DNA of 51,240 nt. It comes from Bacteroidota bacterium (GTDB taxonomy: Bacteria; Bacteroidota; Bacteroidia; JABDFU01). Where the stretch lies: NCBI GenBank assembly GCA_016183775.1, contig JACPDY010000036.1, positions 1 to 51,240 of the forward strand. The letters run 5' to 3'. The translations under genes and the position numbers were made by a program. Numbering within the stretch: the first letter of the stretch is position 1; each line of letters starts with the position of its first letter. Under the pieces are notes generated by a model that saw nothing but the letters and a program-made list of their open reading frames with translations, ran no database searches and was not told the DNA's origin. Shown here in pieces: positions 8,076-16,471 of the stretch.

Positions 8076-8379
8076 TTAAACTATTAAAATACATTTTTTT
8101 ACGCAGTGTGCGCAGCTTTTGTTTCAATTATCCATGACTGCACCATATAATTCAGGAGTCCAATTAAAAATTGTATTCTTCTTTCGATCGGCATTATACC
8201 ATTGGGCTTATACCTTTTTAGTATCAACATTAGTTGGGATCATCCTGAAGGAATTCCGGCTGGAGAAAAAGGGTTCCGGGCCTACATTTATACCATGGCT
8301 ATATGAGTTTGCGGAAAGCAAACTGGCCAACGCTGCTGGTGTGTATACTGCACTAGAAAAAGCTGTTCAAAGGGAAGAC
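8076..8379. other. 304-base gap without a recognisable gene
   Basis: A plus-strand frame that could start at 8134 stays open through this gap but then runs antisense through the thiE/tenI-like gene. The opposite strand has an in-frame stop near 8216. Neither reading matches a family I recognise. The gap may hold a decayed gene fragment. Confidence 0.4.
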
Positions 8380-9009
8380 TCATTCAGCAGGGATACCAAG
8401 CTCTTTAAACTTATTAATATAACTTTCAAATTCAGTTACAGGATCATCAATATTCCATATAGAACTGTGGATTGCAAGTCCGTAAAATCCAATCTCCTGC
8501 ACTTTCGCTATATGATCAACATCAACTCCCCCGCGTGCTATAACTTTATAAGGTGTCTTTTTCAATGTGCCTATCAGGCTATGCTCGGTAAACCCGGCCT
8601 GGTACTTGGATGTTGAACTGTCGAAGATAGGACTGAGAAAAACATAATTGTATTGCTTTTCGGCTTCCAGTATATTTCCAAGCTTAGTGTATGAAGTTGT
8701 AACCAAAATACCGGGCTTCCGTCTTCTGATCATCATAAGTGTAAACCAGGTCTTGAGCCTTCTCCGTTTATGGGATTTGGTAAGATGTATCCCCTTCAGA
8801 TCAAATTTTAAGGCCAGGTTGTGATGCGAATGAATAATTATACGGTTATGGTATTTAGATGGAATACTTTGCAGAAACTTCCTGAGTTTTGGCGTGGAAT
8901 ATTTCGGCTTGCGGAGATGTAGTGTCTGAAGCCCCTTTTCAAACAGACTCGTTAATATCTCTACTTCCTTTTCAATACCCGATGATGATGAAATCAGTAT
9001 CAGCTTCAT
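8380..9009 (-). CDS. Thiamine-phosphate-synthase-like protein (ThiE/TenI family)
   Basis: The protein has 209 residues, the usual length for this TIM-barrel family. Recognisable elements are LHLRKPK near residue 31 (in place of the classical QLREK), KGIHLTKSHKR near 73, VFLSPIFDSSTSKY near 123 and the phosphate-binding VIARGGVDVDHIAKVQEIGFYGLAIHSSIW near 156-185. Because several ThiE catalytic positions differ, it may be the divergent TenI-like member common in Bacteroidota rather than a proven thiamine phosphate synthase. It starts 11 bases after the pcrB-like gene and is the last gene of a three-gene operon. Confidence 0.7.
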   Translation of the reverse strand: MKLILISSSSGIEKEVEILTSLFEKGLQTLHLRKPKYSTPKLRKFLQSIPSKYHNRIIIHSHHNLALKFDLKGIHLTKSHKRRRLKTWFTLMMIRRRKPGILVTTSYTKLGNILEAEKQYNYVFLSPIFDSSTSKYQAGFTEHSLIGTLKKTPYKVIARGGVDVDHIAKVQEIGFYGLAIHSSIWNIDDPVTEFESYINKFKELGIPAE

Positions 9010-9020
9010 ACAATCCCCAC

Positions 9021-9767
9021 TTAATTATTCAAAATAATACCCTTATGAACAGCCTCCGCTATTGATAATAAAAGTCCGGCATCACTCTCAAGCGCGTTAC
9101 CGATAACAAGTATATCCGCTCCGGCCTGTACAGCTATATTCGCTTGTTCAACCGACTTTATACCGCCTCCAACAACCAATGGTACCCTAATATTTTCTTT
9201 AACACTTTTAATCATTTGTCCGCTTACCGGTTTAAGCGCCCCGCTTCCGCCATCAAGATAGATCAGTTTAAGTCCCAGCATTTCACCTGCCATTGCAGTA
9301 CAGGCCGCGATATCGCTTTTATCATGCGGAAGCGGCATCGTATTACTGATATAGGAGGCACTGGTTTGTTGGCCGCTGTCAACTAAAATATAACCGGTTG
9401 AAAGTATTTCGAGACCACTGTGCTTTAAATACGGGGCTGCAACAACATGCTGTCCGATTAACAGATCGGGATTGCGGCCGGATATAAGAGATATCAATAA
9501 AATACCATCCGCTTTATCACAAATCTGCATTGTGCTTCCCGGGAAAATAATGACAGGTATAGTGGAATGTTTTTTTATTTCCTTTATGCAGCGCTCAATG
9601 CTTCCTCCGGCCATAAGGCTTCCTCCCACAAAAAAATAATCAACTTTAGCGTCATTTGCGATTTCAACAATTTCAGTTGACTCAAATTTATCGGGGTCGA
9701 TCAAAACAGCAAGTTGTTTTTGCCCGGAACGAATTTTTTCCTGAATTGTAGTGTATATGGAAGCCAA
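9021..9767 (-). CDS. Geranylgeranylglyceryl/heptaprenylglyceryl phosphate synthase (PcrB/GGGPS family)
   Basis: The protein has 248 residues. The motifs LAVLIDPDK near residue 19, VDYFFVGGSLMAGG near 43, VIIFPGSTMQI near 72, LIYLDGGSGA near 169 and PLVVGGGIKS with GADILVIGNA near 195-225 are the substrate and phosphate loops of this family. The enzyme joins glycerol-1-phosphate to a polyprenyl diphosphate. This is the first step of archaeal-type ether lipids but is also present in Bacteroidota, where the final product is poorly defined. The chain length used cannot be read safely here. It lies between a phosphopantetheinyl transferase (29 bases upstream) and the ThiE-like gene. Confidence 0.88.
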   Translation of the reverse strand: MASIYTTIQEKIRSGQKQLAVLIDPDKFESTEIVEIANDAKVDYFFVGGSLMAGGSIERCIKEIKKHSTIPVIIFPGSTMQICDKADGILLISLISGRNPDLLIGQHVVAAPYLKHSGLEILSTGYILVDSGQQTSASYISNTMPLPHDKSDIAACTAMAGEMLGLKLIYLDGGSGALKPVSGQMIKSVKENIRVPLVVGGGIKSVEQANIAVQAGADILVIGNALESDAGLLLSIAEAVHKGIILNN

Positions 9768-9796
9768 TATACTTTCGTTTAGTTTTACAATATTAA

Positions 9797-10423
9797 TTAA
9801 TCATTAACATAAACCAACATGTAATCACCTGTTTTTTCGTAACAAAGAGACACATCAATGTTGATGTGTGATGTTTTTATATGTCCAACCAGCTTTCCAC
9901 TTGCATTTTGAGCGAAAGGTTCAACAAAAATATTTTCACGGAACAACAATTCCTTTTTGCCATAGTATTTGTAAAGCGTTTCTTTAGCACACCAATAGGT
10001 GATCAATTGTTCGATCCGGTTATTATTATCCAACTGTTTAAGCTCCGCTTCACTCATGAACCGCCGGGCAATACGTTCAACCTTTGATTTAATAAGCTCA
10101 ATATCAATACCTGTTTCGTTAACCTTGTTGATTATCACTGCTACCCGATCATGCGCGTGTGAAATTGAAATTTTTGTGGTCGAATTCATCAGGGAGGGTT
10201 TGTTATAACTGTCATATTTAATTTCGTTACAGGGTTCCGTGCATAACAGGTTCACTAATATCCTGGCGCTAATACGCTGTTTCTTCAACTGCTCATTTAC
10301 ATTTAATACCAATGGATCGATCCTGCAGTTAAGTAGCAACAATAGTCCATCAACGCCTTCGGTGATATGCCACAAAGCCAGCTGACTATTGGGGGTAATA
10401 TGCTTATTGAACAGCAATGGCAT
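9797..10423 (-). CDS. 4'-phosphopantetheinyl transferase superfamily protein
   Basis: The protein has 208 residues. The Sfp-type signature is clear: ISISHAHDRVAVII near residue 86, TGIDIELIKSKVERIARRFMSEAEL near 102-127 with the magnesium-binding GIDIE, and the catalytic YWCAKETLYKYYGKKEL near 142. It transfers phosphopantetheine from CoA to carrier proteins. It heads the minus-strand operon with the pcrB-like and ThiE-like genes and is divergent from ahcY. The carrier protein served is not in the window. Confidence 0.87.
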   Translation of the reverse strand: MPLLFNKHITPNSQLALWHITEGVDGLLLLLNCRIDPLVLNVNEQLKKQRISARILVNLLCTEPCNEIKYDSYNKPSLMNSTTKISISHAHDRVAVIINKVNETGIDIELIKSKVERIARRFMSEAELKQLDNNNRIEQLITYWCAKETLYKYYGKKELLFRENIFVEPFAQNASGKLVGHIKTSHINIDVSLCYEKTGDYMLVYVND

Positions 10424-10496
10424 ATATATAGTTCATTATCAGTATATTAATAAATAATTTTGTGATCATCCTTGTCGAATAATAACCTATAATTTT

Positions 10497-10527
10497 TTGG
10501 GCTTTTAAGGTCACTTTCATACATTTG
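10497..10527 (+). promoter_or_regulatory. ahcY promoter
   Basis: TTG at 10497-10499 and TAcaTTTG (followed by C) at 10520-10527 are separated by 20 bases, the best full match in the window to the Bacteroidota promoter TTG-n19/20-TAnnTTTG. The ahcY ATG is 40 bases downstream. Confidence 0.65.
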
Positions 10528-10567
10528 CAGGCTAAAATTCTGATAATCAAATTAAAAATAAAAAAAC

Positions 10568-11917
10568 ATGGCACAAACAGCAACTGCTGAAAAGAAAACT
10601 TCGGGTAAAAATCCTCCTCCGTTTTTAAAATACAAAGTAAAGGATATATCATTGGCCGAGTGGGGTCGTAAAGAAATAAAATTGGCTGAGCAGGAAATGC
10701 CCGGCTTAATGTCGCTCCGCGAAGAATTTGGTCCGAAAAAGCCATTAAAAGGTGCCCGCATTGCCGGTTGCCTGCATATGACCATTCAAACCGCTGTGTT
10801 GATCGAAACATTGGTTGAACTGGGTGCTGATGTTACCTGGTCATCCTGCAATATTTTTTCAACACAGGACCACGCTGCTGCAGCTATTGCCGCTGCGGGT
10901 ATTCCTGTTTATGCCTGGAAAGGAATGACCAACGAAGAATTCGACTGGTGCATTGAACAAACACTTTTCTTTGGTGAAGACAGAAAACCATTGAATATGA
11001 TACTTGATGATGGCGGCGACCTTACCAATATGGTTTTGGATCTATACCCACATCTTGTAAAGGATATTAAAGGCATCTCTGAAGAGACCACTACAGGTGT
11101 TCTTCGCTTACATGAACGTGTAACCAAAGGAACTTTACCGCTTCCGGCTATTAACGTTAACGATTCTGTTACAAAATCCAAATTCGATAATAAATACGGC
11201 TGCCGCGAATCATTGGTGGATGCTATACGCAGGGCCACTGACCTTATGCTTGCCGGAAAAGTTGCTGTTGTTGCCGGTTACGGTGATGTAGGAAAAGGTT
11301 CCGCTGAGTCATTAAAAGATTCAAAAGTTCGTGTTATTGTAACTGAAATCGACCCGATATGCGCGTTACAAGCCGCCATGGAAGGTTATGAAGTGAAAAA
11401 AATGGACGAGGCTATTAAAGAAGCTGATATTGTGGTTACCGCTACCGGTAATTTCAACATCATTACTGACCGCCATTTCAAAGCTATGAAACACAATGCC
11501 GTTGTTTGTAACATTGGTCATTTTGATAATGAAATTGACATGGCCTGGCTGAACAAAAACCATGGCAAAACAAAAGACACCATTAAACCACAGGTTGACA
11601 AATATACTGTTGATGGTAAAGATATTATCGTACTTGCTGAAGGCCGTTTGGTAAACCTTGGTTGCGCAATGGGTCACCCTTCATTTGTAATGAGCAACTC
11701 GTTTACCAACCAAACACTTGCTCAATTGGAACTATGGATGAATCCAGGCAAATATGAAAACAAAGTTTATACGTTGCCAAAACACCTGGATGAGAAAGTA
11801 GCCCGCCTGCACTTGAAAAAAGTTGGTGTAGAGATTGACACATTAACTGATCAACAGGCTAAATACATTGACGTTCCTAAAAACGGTCCGTTTAAGAAGG
11901 ATACATACAGGTATTAA
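10568..11917 (+). CDS. ahcY: Adenosylhomocysteinase
   Basis: The protein has 449 residues and catalyses reversible hydrolysis of S-adenosylhomocysteine to adenosine and homocysteine, removing the inhibitor left by methyltransferases. Diagnostic stretches are [54 protein letters not shown], the NAD-binding [15 protein letters not shown] and the C-terminal [14 protein letters not shown] with the conserved Lys-Tyr that contacts NAD of the neighbouring subunit. The start fits the promoter at 10497. It is a single-gene unit ending in two hairpins. Full length and intact. Confidence 0.97.
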   Translation: MAQTATAEKKTSGKNPPPFLKYKVKDISLAEWGRKEIKLAEQEMPGLMSLREEFGPKKPLKGARIAGCLHMTIQTAVLIETLVELGADVTWSSCNIFSTQDHAAAAIAAAGIPVYAWKGMTNEEFDWCIEQTLFFGEDRKPLNMILDDGGDLTNMVLDLYPHLVKDIKGISEETTTGVLRLHERVTKGTLPLPAINVNDSVTKSKFDNKYGCRESLVDAIRRATDLMLAGKVAVVAGYGDVGKGSAESLKDSKVRVIVTEIDPICALQAAMEGYEVKKMDEAIKEADIVVTATGNFNIITDRHFKAMKHNAVVCNIGHFDNEIDMAWLNKNHGKTKDTIKPQVDKYTVDGKDIIVLAEGRLVNLGCAMGHPSFVMSNSFTNQTLAQLELWMNPGKYENKVYTLPKHLDEKVARLHLKKVGVEIDTLTDQQAKYIDVPKNGPFKKDTYRY

Positions 11918-11924
11918 AAGTAAA

Positions 11925-11990
11925 GCGGGTTTAAAACCCGCCTTTCATATAAAAGGGCTGAGATTGCAACGAGCAATTTCAGCCCTTTTT
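11925..11990 (+). terminator. Double hairpin terminator after ahcY
   Basis: A first stem GCGGGTT/AACCCGC (11925-11931 with 11935-11941) is followed by a longer stem with AAAGGGCTGAGATTGC at 11952-11967 and its near-exact complement at 11973-11988, ending in a run of T. The second is a good intrinsic terminator. Confidence 0.75.
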
Positions 11991-12038
11991 ATTTTGCCAA
12001 CAATAGTCCTGAAAAGGCTTCCTCCAGTTATAAATAGA

Positions 12039-12484
12039 AAACTCTACGCACCTTTCCCGATTAAGGAAATTATGAAACTAATAAGTATAGAACAAATAAA
12101 TAATAAAAGGAGGAAGTTTTTTAATTCATCCTCCTTTATTAGCAATCAAATTTATTTGACTGCTTTTCCTATTGCAACACCAATTTGTATTCCTAATATA
12201 ATAGAATACAAAGAAACGAAGCAAATTTGGAAACTATGGGTTTTACTCATAGCTTACATTAGACAAAGGGATAACGCAACCTTTGGGAAAGTCTACACGT
12301 TACTTTGTCTAATTATCTTAAAGGATTTATTTATTTGCCATTATTACATAGAAAGGAAAATAACGGATATAAAGTCATTCTTAGATGACATTACATCTTT
12401 CTTTCGTAACAACATTTCCATAAATGTAATAAATTGTTTCTTGTTTATTCACTTTTCCTTAATCGGGAAAGGTGCGAAACTCTA
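12039..12484. mobile_element. Non-autonomous insertion element with 23-bp inverted ends and 8-bp target duplication
   Basis: Perfect 23-base inverted repeats occupy 12047-12069 (beginning CGCACCTTTCCC) and 12454-12476 (ending GGGAAAGGTGCG). Immediately outside, the 8-base word AAACTCTA is present in direct orientation at 12039-12046 and 12477-12484, the expected target duplication. The 430-base body is AT-rich, encodes no recognisable transposase, and carries two internal hairpins (about 12102-12140 and 12259-12312). Eight-base duplications are known from families such as IS256, ISL3 and IS1595, so the element was probably moved by such an enzyme encoded elsewhere. It lies between the convergent 3' ends of ahcY and the TonB receptor. 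Confidence 0.85.
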
Positions 12485-12536
12485 TCAAAAATGGGGTAAA
12501 TTATACTCTAAAAACGCACACGCAATGCCGCGGTAA
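12072..12536 (+). CDS. Possible passenger ORF of the 430-bp element
   Basis: An ATG at 12072, just inside the left inverted repeat, opens a frame of 154 residues that stays open across the whole AT-rich element and stops at 12536, overlapping the end of the receptor gene on the other strand. About 135 open codons in such AT-rich DNA is more than expected by chance. The product (MKLISIEQINNKRRKFF..., hydrophobic stretches near residues 25-40 and 55-85) matches nothing I recognise, and the last 20 codons lie outside the element. It could be a remnant or an accident. Confidence 0.25.
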   Translation: MKLISIEQINNKRRKFFNSSSFISNQIYLTAFPIATPICIPNIIEYKETKQIWKLWVLLIAYIRQRDNATFGKVYTLLCLIILKDLFICHYYIERKITDIKSFLDDITSFFRNNISINVINCFLFIHFSLIGKGAKLYQKWGKLYSKNAHAMPR

Positions 12537-14925
12537 TGTTCCTGCCTGCAGCACTTATACCTGATGAATACGGCCGATACAGTTGATCGGTGATATTTTC
12601 AAGTCCTGCGTTTAAAACAAGGTATTGATTGATGAACCATGCTGCTTTAAAATTAAGTGTATACCAGCCGGGAGTAAAAGGATTTCCGTTTGCATCTTTA
12701 GCGAAAGACGAATTATCAATACGATCAACCAAAGGAAGACGCTCAAAATCCATTTTACCATTATATAATGCGTAAAGATCAAACTTGAGTTTTTTGCGCT
12801 CATAAAACAAATGAGTACCTCCAAACAAAGGCGCAACATGCGGTTTAGGGTAATAGATTAAACTATCTTCACTTTGTTCTTCACCCCGCTGATAGCTGAT
12901 CGTGCTTTTTAATCCGACCCCTTTACCAAAACTGAATTCAATACCTGCCTGCACACCATAAACATTGGCAGCAGTGATGTTTTGGACTGCCAATACCTGG
13001 CTCAACTGTCCATCGTAAATAATACTGTCTTGTCCGTTATATTGAAAATTTCTGCGGGCCAAAGCATCCTTCAACAAAGTGTAATATGCGGCAAAATCTG
13101 CTTTCAGAAAGCTGCCAAACGTTTTAGCCGTGCCTATTTCCGCATTGTAAGCATATTCCGGCTTAAGATCTGCATTGGGAACAACCACACTTTCGGCCTG
13201 TGAATCAAACACCTTCCCCAGATCATCTATATTGGGAGCGCGAAAGCCGGTTGATCCATTCAGATACAACTGCCATGTGGTGTTAGGACTGAAAACAAAA
13301 CCAATGCTGCCATTTAAGGCGCCATTACTGTTTTCCGCATGAACAAACGGGAAAGGGAACAGCGAAGTGTCAAAATCAGCTTTTATCATGTATTGGGTGT
13401 AACGTGCCCCCGCGTTCATGATCCATTTTGAATTTAACTTGTATTTCAAATTCGTAAAAGCTCCGTATGCCCGCCAGGTTGAACCATCAGGATAGCGCGT
13501 GGTGGTTGGTGTTTCTGCAAATGTTACCCTGTGTACCCGGTTGGCGACCGAACCTACTTTATTGTGAACAAACTCCGCCCCGAAGAACAATATCGCTTTT
13601 TCATTTATCCTTTTGTCTAAATCAAGATTGAATGAAAGAGCGTCAACAGTTTCTGTCTGGTTACGAAGTCGATTGTCATTAAACTTTCGGTCATGGCGGC
13701 TTTCCTCATAATCCTGCATAGCTGCTGCAAAACGTAATTGGTCATACAGCTTGCTGCTTTTTGTATTAGAAATGCCCAGACGATTCATCATCCACTTTTG
13801 GGGACCATAATACCATTCCGCATTATCAAGTTTACCATCGCTATTTAAATCCTGCACCAGCCGGTCATACCGCCCGGCGTCAGAGGTTTCAGAGTAATGA
13901 AATGCATAATCAAAATCCCATGCTTCATTCGGTTTAAACCGAATTTTTTGCATAAAATTTGTTTGGCTGAATGCAGAACCGACCTGCAAAGAGGAATCGC
14001 TGTTCACAAACATGGAATCTTTTCCATTTACTGTCTTCACGTATGAAGGACGAAGGAAATAAGAATTCCCTTTTGAACCGGCACGCAGATCGGCATAGTC
14101 GGCGTAAGTATAACTGGTTGTAAACGCCCATTTTTTCAACCCGATGCTTAAATCCATATGACCTGTTTTTTCATTATTCGCTGAAGAGAAGCGGCCAAAT
14201 ACATTTCCGGTGAATAACAACTTATCCCCTTCAGAGAATTTCGGCTTTAACGTATGGAAATCCATCACACCGCCTATTGCATCGCTGCCATACATTACCG
14301 CTCCGGGCCCGAAAAGAATTTCAGTGCTTTCAAGCGCATTGGCATCTATCGATATTACATTCTGAAGGTTGCCGGCACGAAAAATAGCATTGTTCATCCG
14401 AACACGATCCACAACGATCATTACACGATTGGTCGCGAAGCCTCTCAGGTTTGGTGAGCCTCCTGCCTGCTGACTCTTTTGAATATAAGCATACCCGCTT
14501 GTCTCCAACATATCTGCTGTTGTCTGAGGGTTCTTAAAAGCAACATCCCGCCTGCCTATTTTCTCAACACGAGCGGGAACTTCAACTTGCTTCTCTTCCC
14601 AACGATTTGAAGAGACGACCACTTCATTCAGTGAAATATTATCTTCCACCATTTCAACTTTAAATTGCATGGCTTCAAGCTGCTTATAACTATATACCGA
14701 TTCTTTAAAACTTATAAACCGAAAAAAAATACTGTCAGCATTTTTAAAAGCAGAAATGTCAGCCTGACCCTTTGCATTGGTTGTGGTTGACAAATTCGGA
14801 TTTTTGCTATAAATAGCACAACCCGGTAATGCCTGTAAAGCATTGTTGTCAATCACTTTTACTGTCTGGGTATAGCCCGTCACAGACCATATCCATAAAA
14901 ATATTACCATAAATCTCCTTTTCAT
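12508..14925 (-). CDS. TonB-dependent receptor
   Basis: The protein has 805 residues: signal peptide (MKRRFMVIFLWIWSVTGYTQ), a carboxypeptidase-regulatory-like domain (about 21-95), a plug (about 110-225; ADMLETSGYAYIQKSQQ, GGSPNLRGFATNRVMIVVD, GPGAVMYGSDAIGGVMDF) and a 22-stranded-type barrel ending in ITAALRVRF. The segment GSTGFRAPNIDDLGKVFDS is the FRAP motif frequent in haem and iron-complex receptors, so a HmuR-like or other metal-complex substrate is possible but not proven. Two small envelope-protein genes lie upstream on the same strand. The 3' end is 24 bases from the 8-bp duplication of the inserted element, so its reading frame was spared. Confidence 0.88.
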   Translation of the reverse strand: MKRRFMVIFLWIWSVTGYTQTVKVIDNNALQALPGCAIYSKNPNLSTTTNAKGQADISAFKNADSIFFRFISFKESVYSYKQLEAMQFKVEMVEDNISLNEVVVSSNRWEEKQVEVPARVEKIGRRDVAFKNPQTTADMLETSGYAYIQKSQQAGGSPNLRGFATNRVMIVVDRVRMNNAIFRAGNLQNVISIDANALESTEILFGPGAVMYGSDAIGGVMDFHTLKPKFSEGDKLLFTGNVFGRFSSANNEKTGHMDLSIGLKKWAFTTSYTYADYADLRAGSKGNSYFLRPSYVKTVNGKDSMFVNSDSSLQVGSAFSQTNFMQKIRFKPNEAWDFDYAFHYSETSDAGRYDRLVQDLNSDGKLDNAEWYYGPQKWMMNRLGISNTKSSKLYDQLRFAAAMQDYEESRHDRKFNDNRLRNQTETVDALSFNLDLDKRINEKAILFFGAEFVHNKVGSVANRVHRVTFAETPTTTRYPDGSTWRAYGAFTNLKYKLNSKWIMNAGARYTQYMIKADFDTSLFPFPFVHAENSNGALNGSIGFVFSPNTTWQLYLNGSTGFRAPNIDDLGKVFDSQAESVVVPNADLKPEYAYNAEIGTAKTFGSFLKADFAAYYTLLKDALARRNFQYNGQDSIIYDGQLSQVLAVQNITAANVYGVQAGIEFSFGKGVGLKSTISYQRGEEQSEDSLIYYPKPHVAPLFGGTHLFYERKKLKFDLYALYNGKMDFERLPLVDRIDNSSFAKDANGNPFTPGWYTLNFKAAWFINQYLVLNAGLENITDQLYRPYSSGISAAGRNITAALRVRF

Positions 14926-15032
14926 ATTCGATCAGTTTAACTATTTTAATTTTGAAAAAAATAAACTATCATACAAAAACGATGGAGATTATTTATCCAC
15001 GTCCTTATTATGAAAGAAAAAATAAAAATCAA

Positions 15033-15557
15033 TTAAACTAACCTGGGTGGGGGGGAGGGAATTTCTCTGATACAAGAAATGAGTGAAGATTGAAACCTGC
15101 ACGGTAATTGAATGGATTTCTCCTGAATAAAAGAATTCTGATTATTTGTTGGCAAATAAAGATTTGAAAAAAACTCGGGTAGCTTTTGTCCGCCTTTTCC
15201 TGTTGCCGGATTCTCTGTGTTTTGTTGCGTTTGCTCTTTAAGGTTAACAATAAGTTCCTTTTCTTTTTTGTCATTAAGAACTTCGACTACAATATTCCCA
15301 TTGCCATCCGTTTTCTTTCTTACCACATCATATAAATTTCCTTTATAACGGAACTCATTTCTTTCAACCCATTCAAGGCTTTTATATTCATCCCCATCAA
15401 AAACAAATACAGTTAAGTCATTCTGGGGAACGGGATTTTTAATTTTTTGATACACCTCATCCTTTACCTGGCTCTGAAAATACAGGAACACAGGGTAATA
15501 TCCCACAATGTTGTAGAGAAACAGAATAAGGAATAAGCACGAAAACACTCTTCTCAT
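15033..15557 (-). CDS. Hypothetical secreted or membrane-anchored protein next to TonB receptor
   Basis: The protein has 174 residues from the ATG at 15557 (MRRVFSCLFLILFLYNIVGYY); eleven more residues are possible to 15590. One N-terminal hydrophobic helix could be a signal anchor. It is followed by a soluble region (FVFDGDEYKSLEWVERNEFRYKGNLYDVV), then a charged linker and a Pro-rich end (PSPPPRLV). Proteins of this plan often precede TonB-dependent receptors in Bacteroidota, but no function is known to me. The gap to the receptor is 107 bases. Confidence 0.65.
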   Translation of the reverse strand: MRRVFSCLFLILFLYNIVGYYPVFLYFQSQVKDEVYQKIKNPVPQNDLTVFVFDGDEYKSLEWVERNEFRYKGNLYDVVRKKTDGNGNIVVEVLNDKKEKELIVNLKEQTQQNTENPATGKGGQKLPEFFSNLYLPTNNQNSFIQEKSIQLPCRFQSSLISCIREIPSPPPRLV

Positions 15558-15629
15558 AAAATAAAAATGCCTTTTTACCGGGGCAAACAATTTAAACAGA
15601 AAGAACGATCGCCCTCAGTTTACTATCAA

Positions 15630-16064
15630 TTAATTAAAAATATGAATAGTATTTGTACCGTCGAAAGTGGCCTGATACTTTGTTAATGGAATAGTTGCAG
15701 GACCAACATTTACACTTCCATCGCTCATTAAAAATTTTGAACCGCAGCAAGTATCAATGGCAAAAATACCACCCGGCTCTCCGTTAATTCTCGCACAGGC
15801 ATCTGATGGCGTATATGTACAATTGCGTTCATACGCCATAAAGTCGGTACTGTTTTTACGATAAACAAGAATTCCACGTACTCCTCCGTTCACATACACC
15901 CAGCCTGTCGGGCTGTTCAAAGCCGGATTACTGGTGATATAAATATACATGTCAACCGGCGCGGTTGGAACACCGCTCTTATTATTCTCCGAATTTTTTT
16001 TGCAGCTATTGCATATAAAACAAAACAATAACCCAATAAAAATATATTTTCCTGTATTAAACAT
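15630..16064 (-). CDS. Small lipoprotein with a degenerate Rieske-like domain
   Basis: The protein has 144 residues from the ATG at 16064. The N-terminus is a lipoprotein signal with Cys near residue 21 (FICNSCKKN). The core resembles a Rieske fold: GGVRGILVYRKNSTDFMAYERNC, then DTCCGSKFLMSDGSVNVGPATIPL, where a true Rieske has CxH and CPCHGSxF followed by the G-P-A loop. Here the histidine ligands are replaced (NCTY, DTCCGS), so a 2Fe-2S cluster of the normal kind is unlikely; the cysteines may instead form a disulfide. A TAtcTTTA element at 16079-16072 supports this start over the one at 16085. Confidence 0.65.
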   Translation of the reverse strand: MFNTGKYIFIGLLFCFICNSCKKNSENNKSGVPTAPVDMYIYITSNPALNSPTGWVYVNGGVRGILVYRKNSTDFMAYERNCTYTPSDACARINGEPGGIFAIDTCCGSKFLMSDGSVNVGPATIPLTKYQATFDGTNTIHIFN

Positions 16065-16147
16065 AATGCTGTAAAGATAGGGCATTTATGCCCTTTTTAA
16101 AAGAGTGTGTAAATTTTCGTATAATTGTTACCCCACATTCCCAATTT

Positions 16148-16471
16148 ATGAGCAAAATATATAAGCGCATAATCCTATTTGCTGTCCTTTTTATGCCTTT
16201 AATAGCATTTGCCCAGGAGGCAGCCAAAACAGACAAAGAACAACAGCCTAAAACCACACGCGCCCAACGCAAAGAAGCAAAAAAGATGTGGAAAGAAAAA
16301 CGAAGGAACGAACGAGCCGAAAAAAAGAAAATTAAAGAGCACCATAAACGTATTCAGACAAAAGAAGTGCGAAAAAGAATGAAAAAAGACAGGAAAACTG
16401 CTATTCGAAACAACCAACACAAACGCGAATTCTTTCTCAAACGCTGGTTTTCAAAAAAACAAAAAGTCTGA
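16148..16471 (+). CDS. Small secreted, highly basic protein
   Basis: The protein has 107 residues starting at the ATG at 16148 (MSKIYKRIILFAVLFMPLIAFAQ), a clear signal peptide with cleavage after AFA. The mature part is almost wholly charged and helical, with runs such as AQRKEAKKMWKEKRRNER and KEVRKRMKKDRKTAIR; Lys and Arg make up a large share. Such a periplasmic or surface peptide could bind LPS, nucleic acid or peptidoglycan, but no family is recognised. The next gene begins directly after its stop, suggesting coupling with the sensor kinase. Confidence 0.7.
   Translation: MSKIYKRIILFAVLFMPLIAFAQEAAKTDKEQQPKTTRAQRKEAKKMWKEKRRNERAEKKKIKEHHKRIQTKEVRKRMKKDRKTAIRNNQHKREFFLKRWFSKKQKV

Noticed and set aside
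8119-8616. 165-residue plus-strand frame over the gap and the end of the ThiE-like gene
   Set aside because: Its second half is antisense to a well-supported gene, and no family was recognised; kept only as a note on the gap.
11868-12071. Extension of the plus-strand frame upstream of the inserted element
   Set aside because: It overlaps the end of ahcY and its terminator and is in another frame; only the part inside the element is worth a note.
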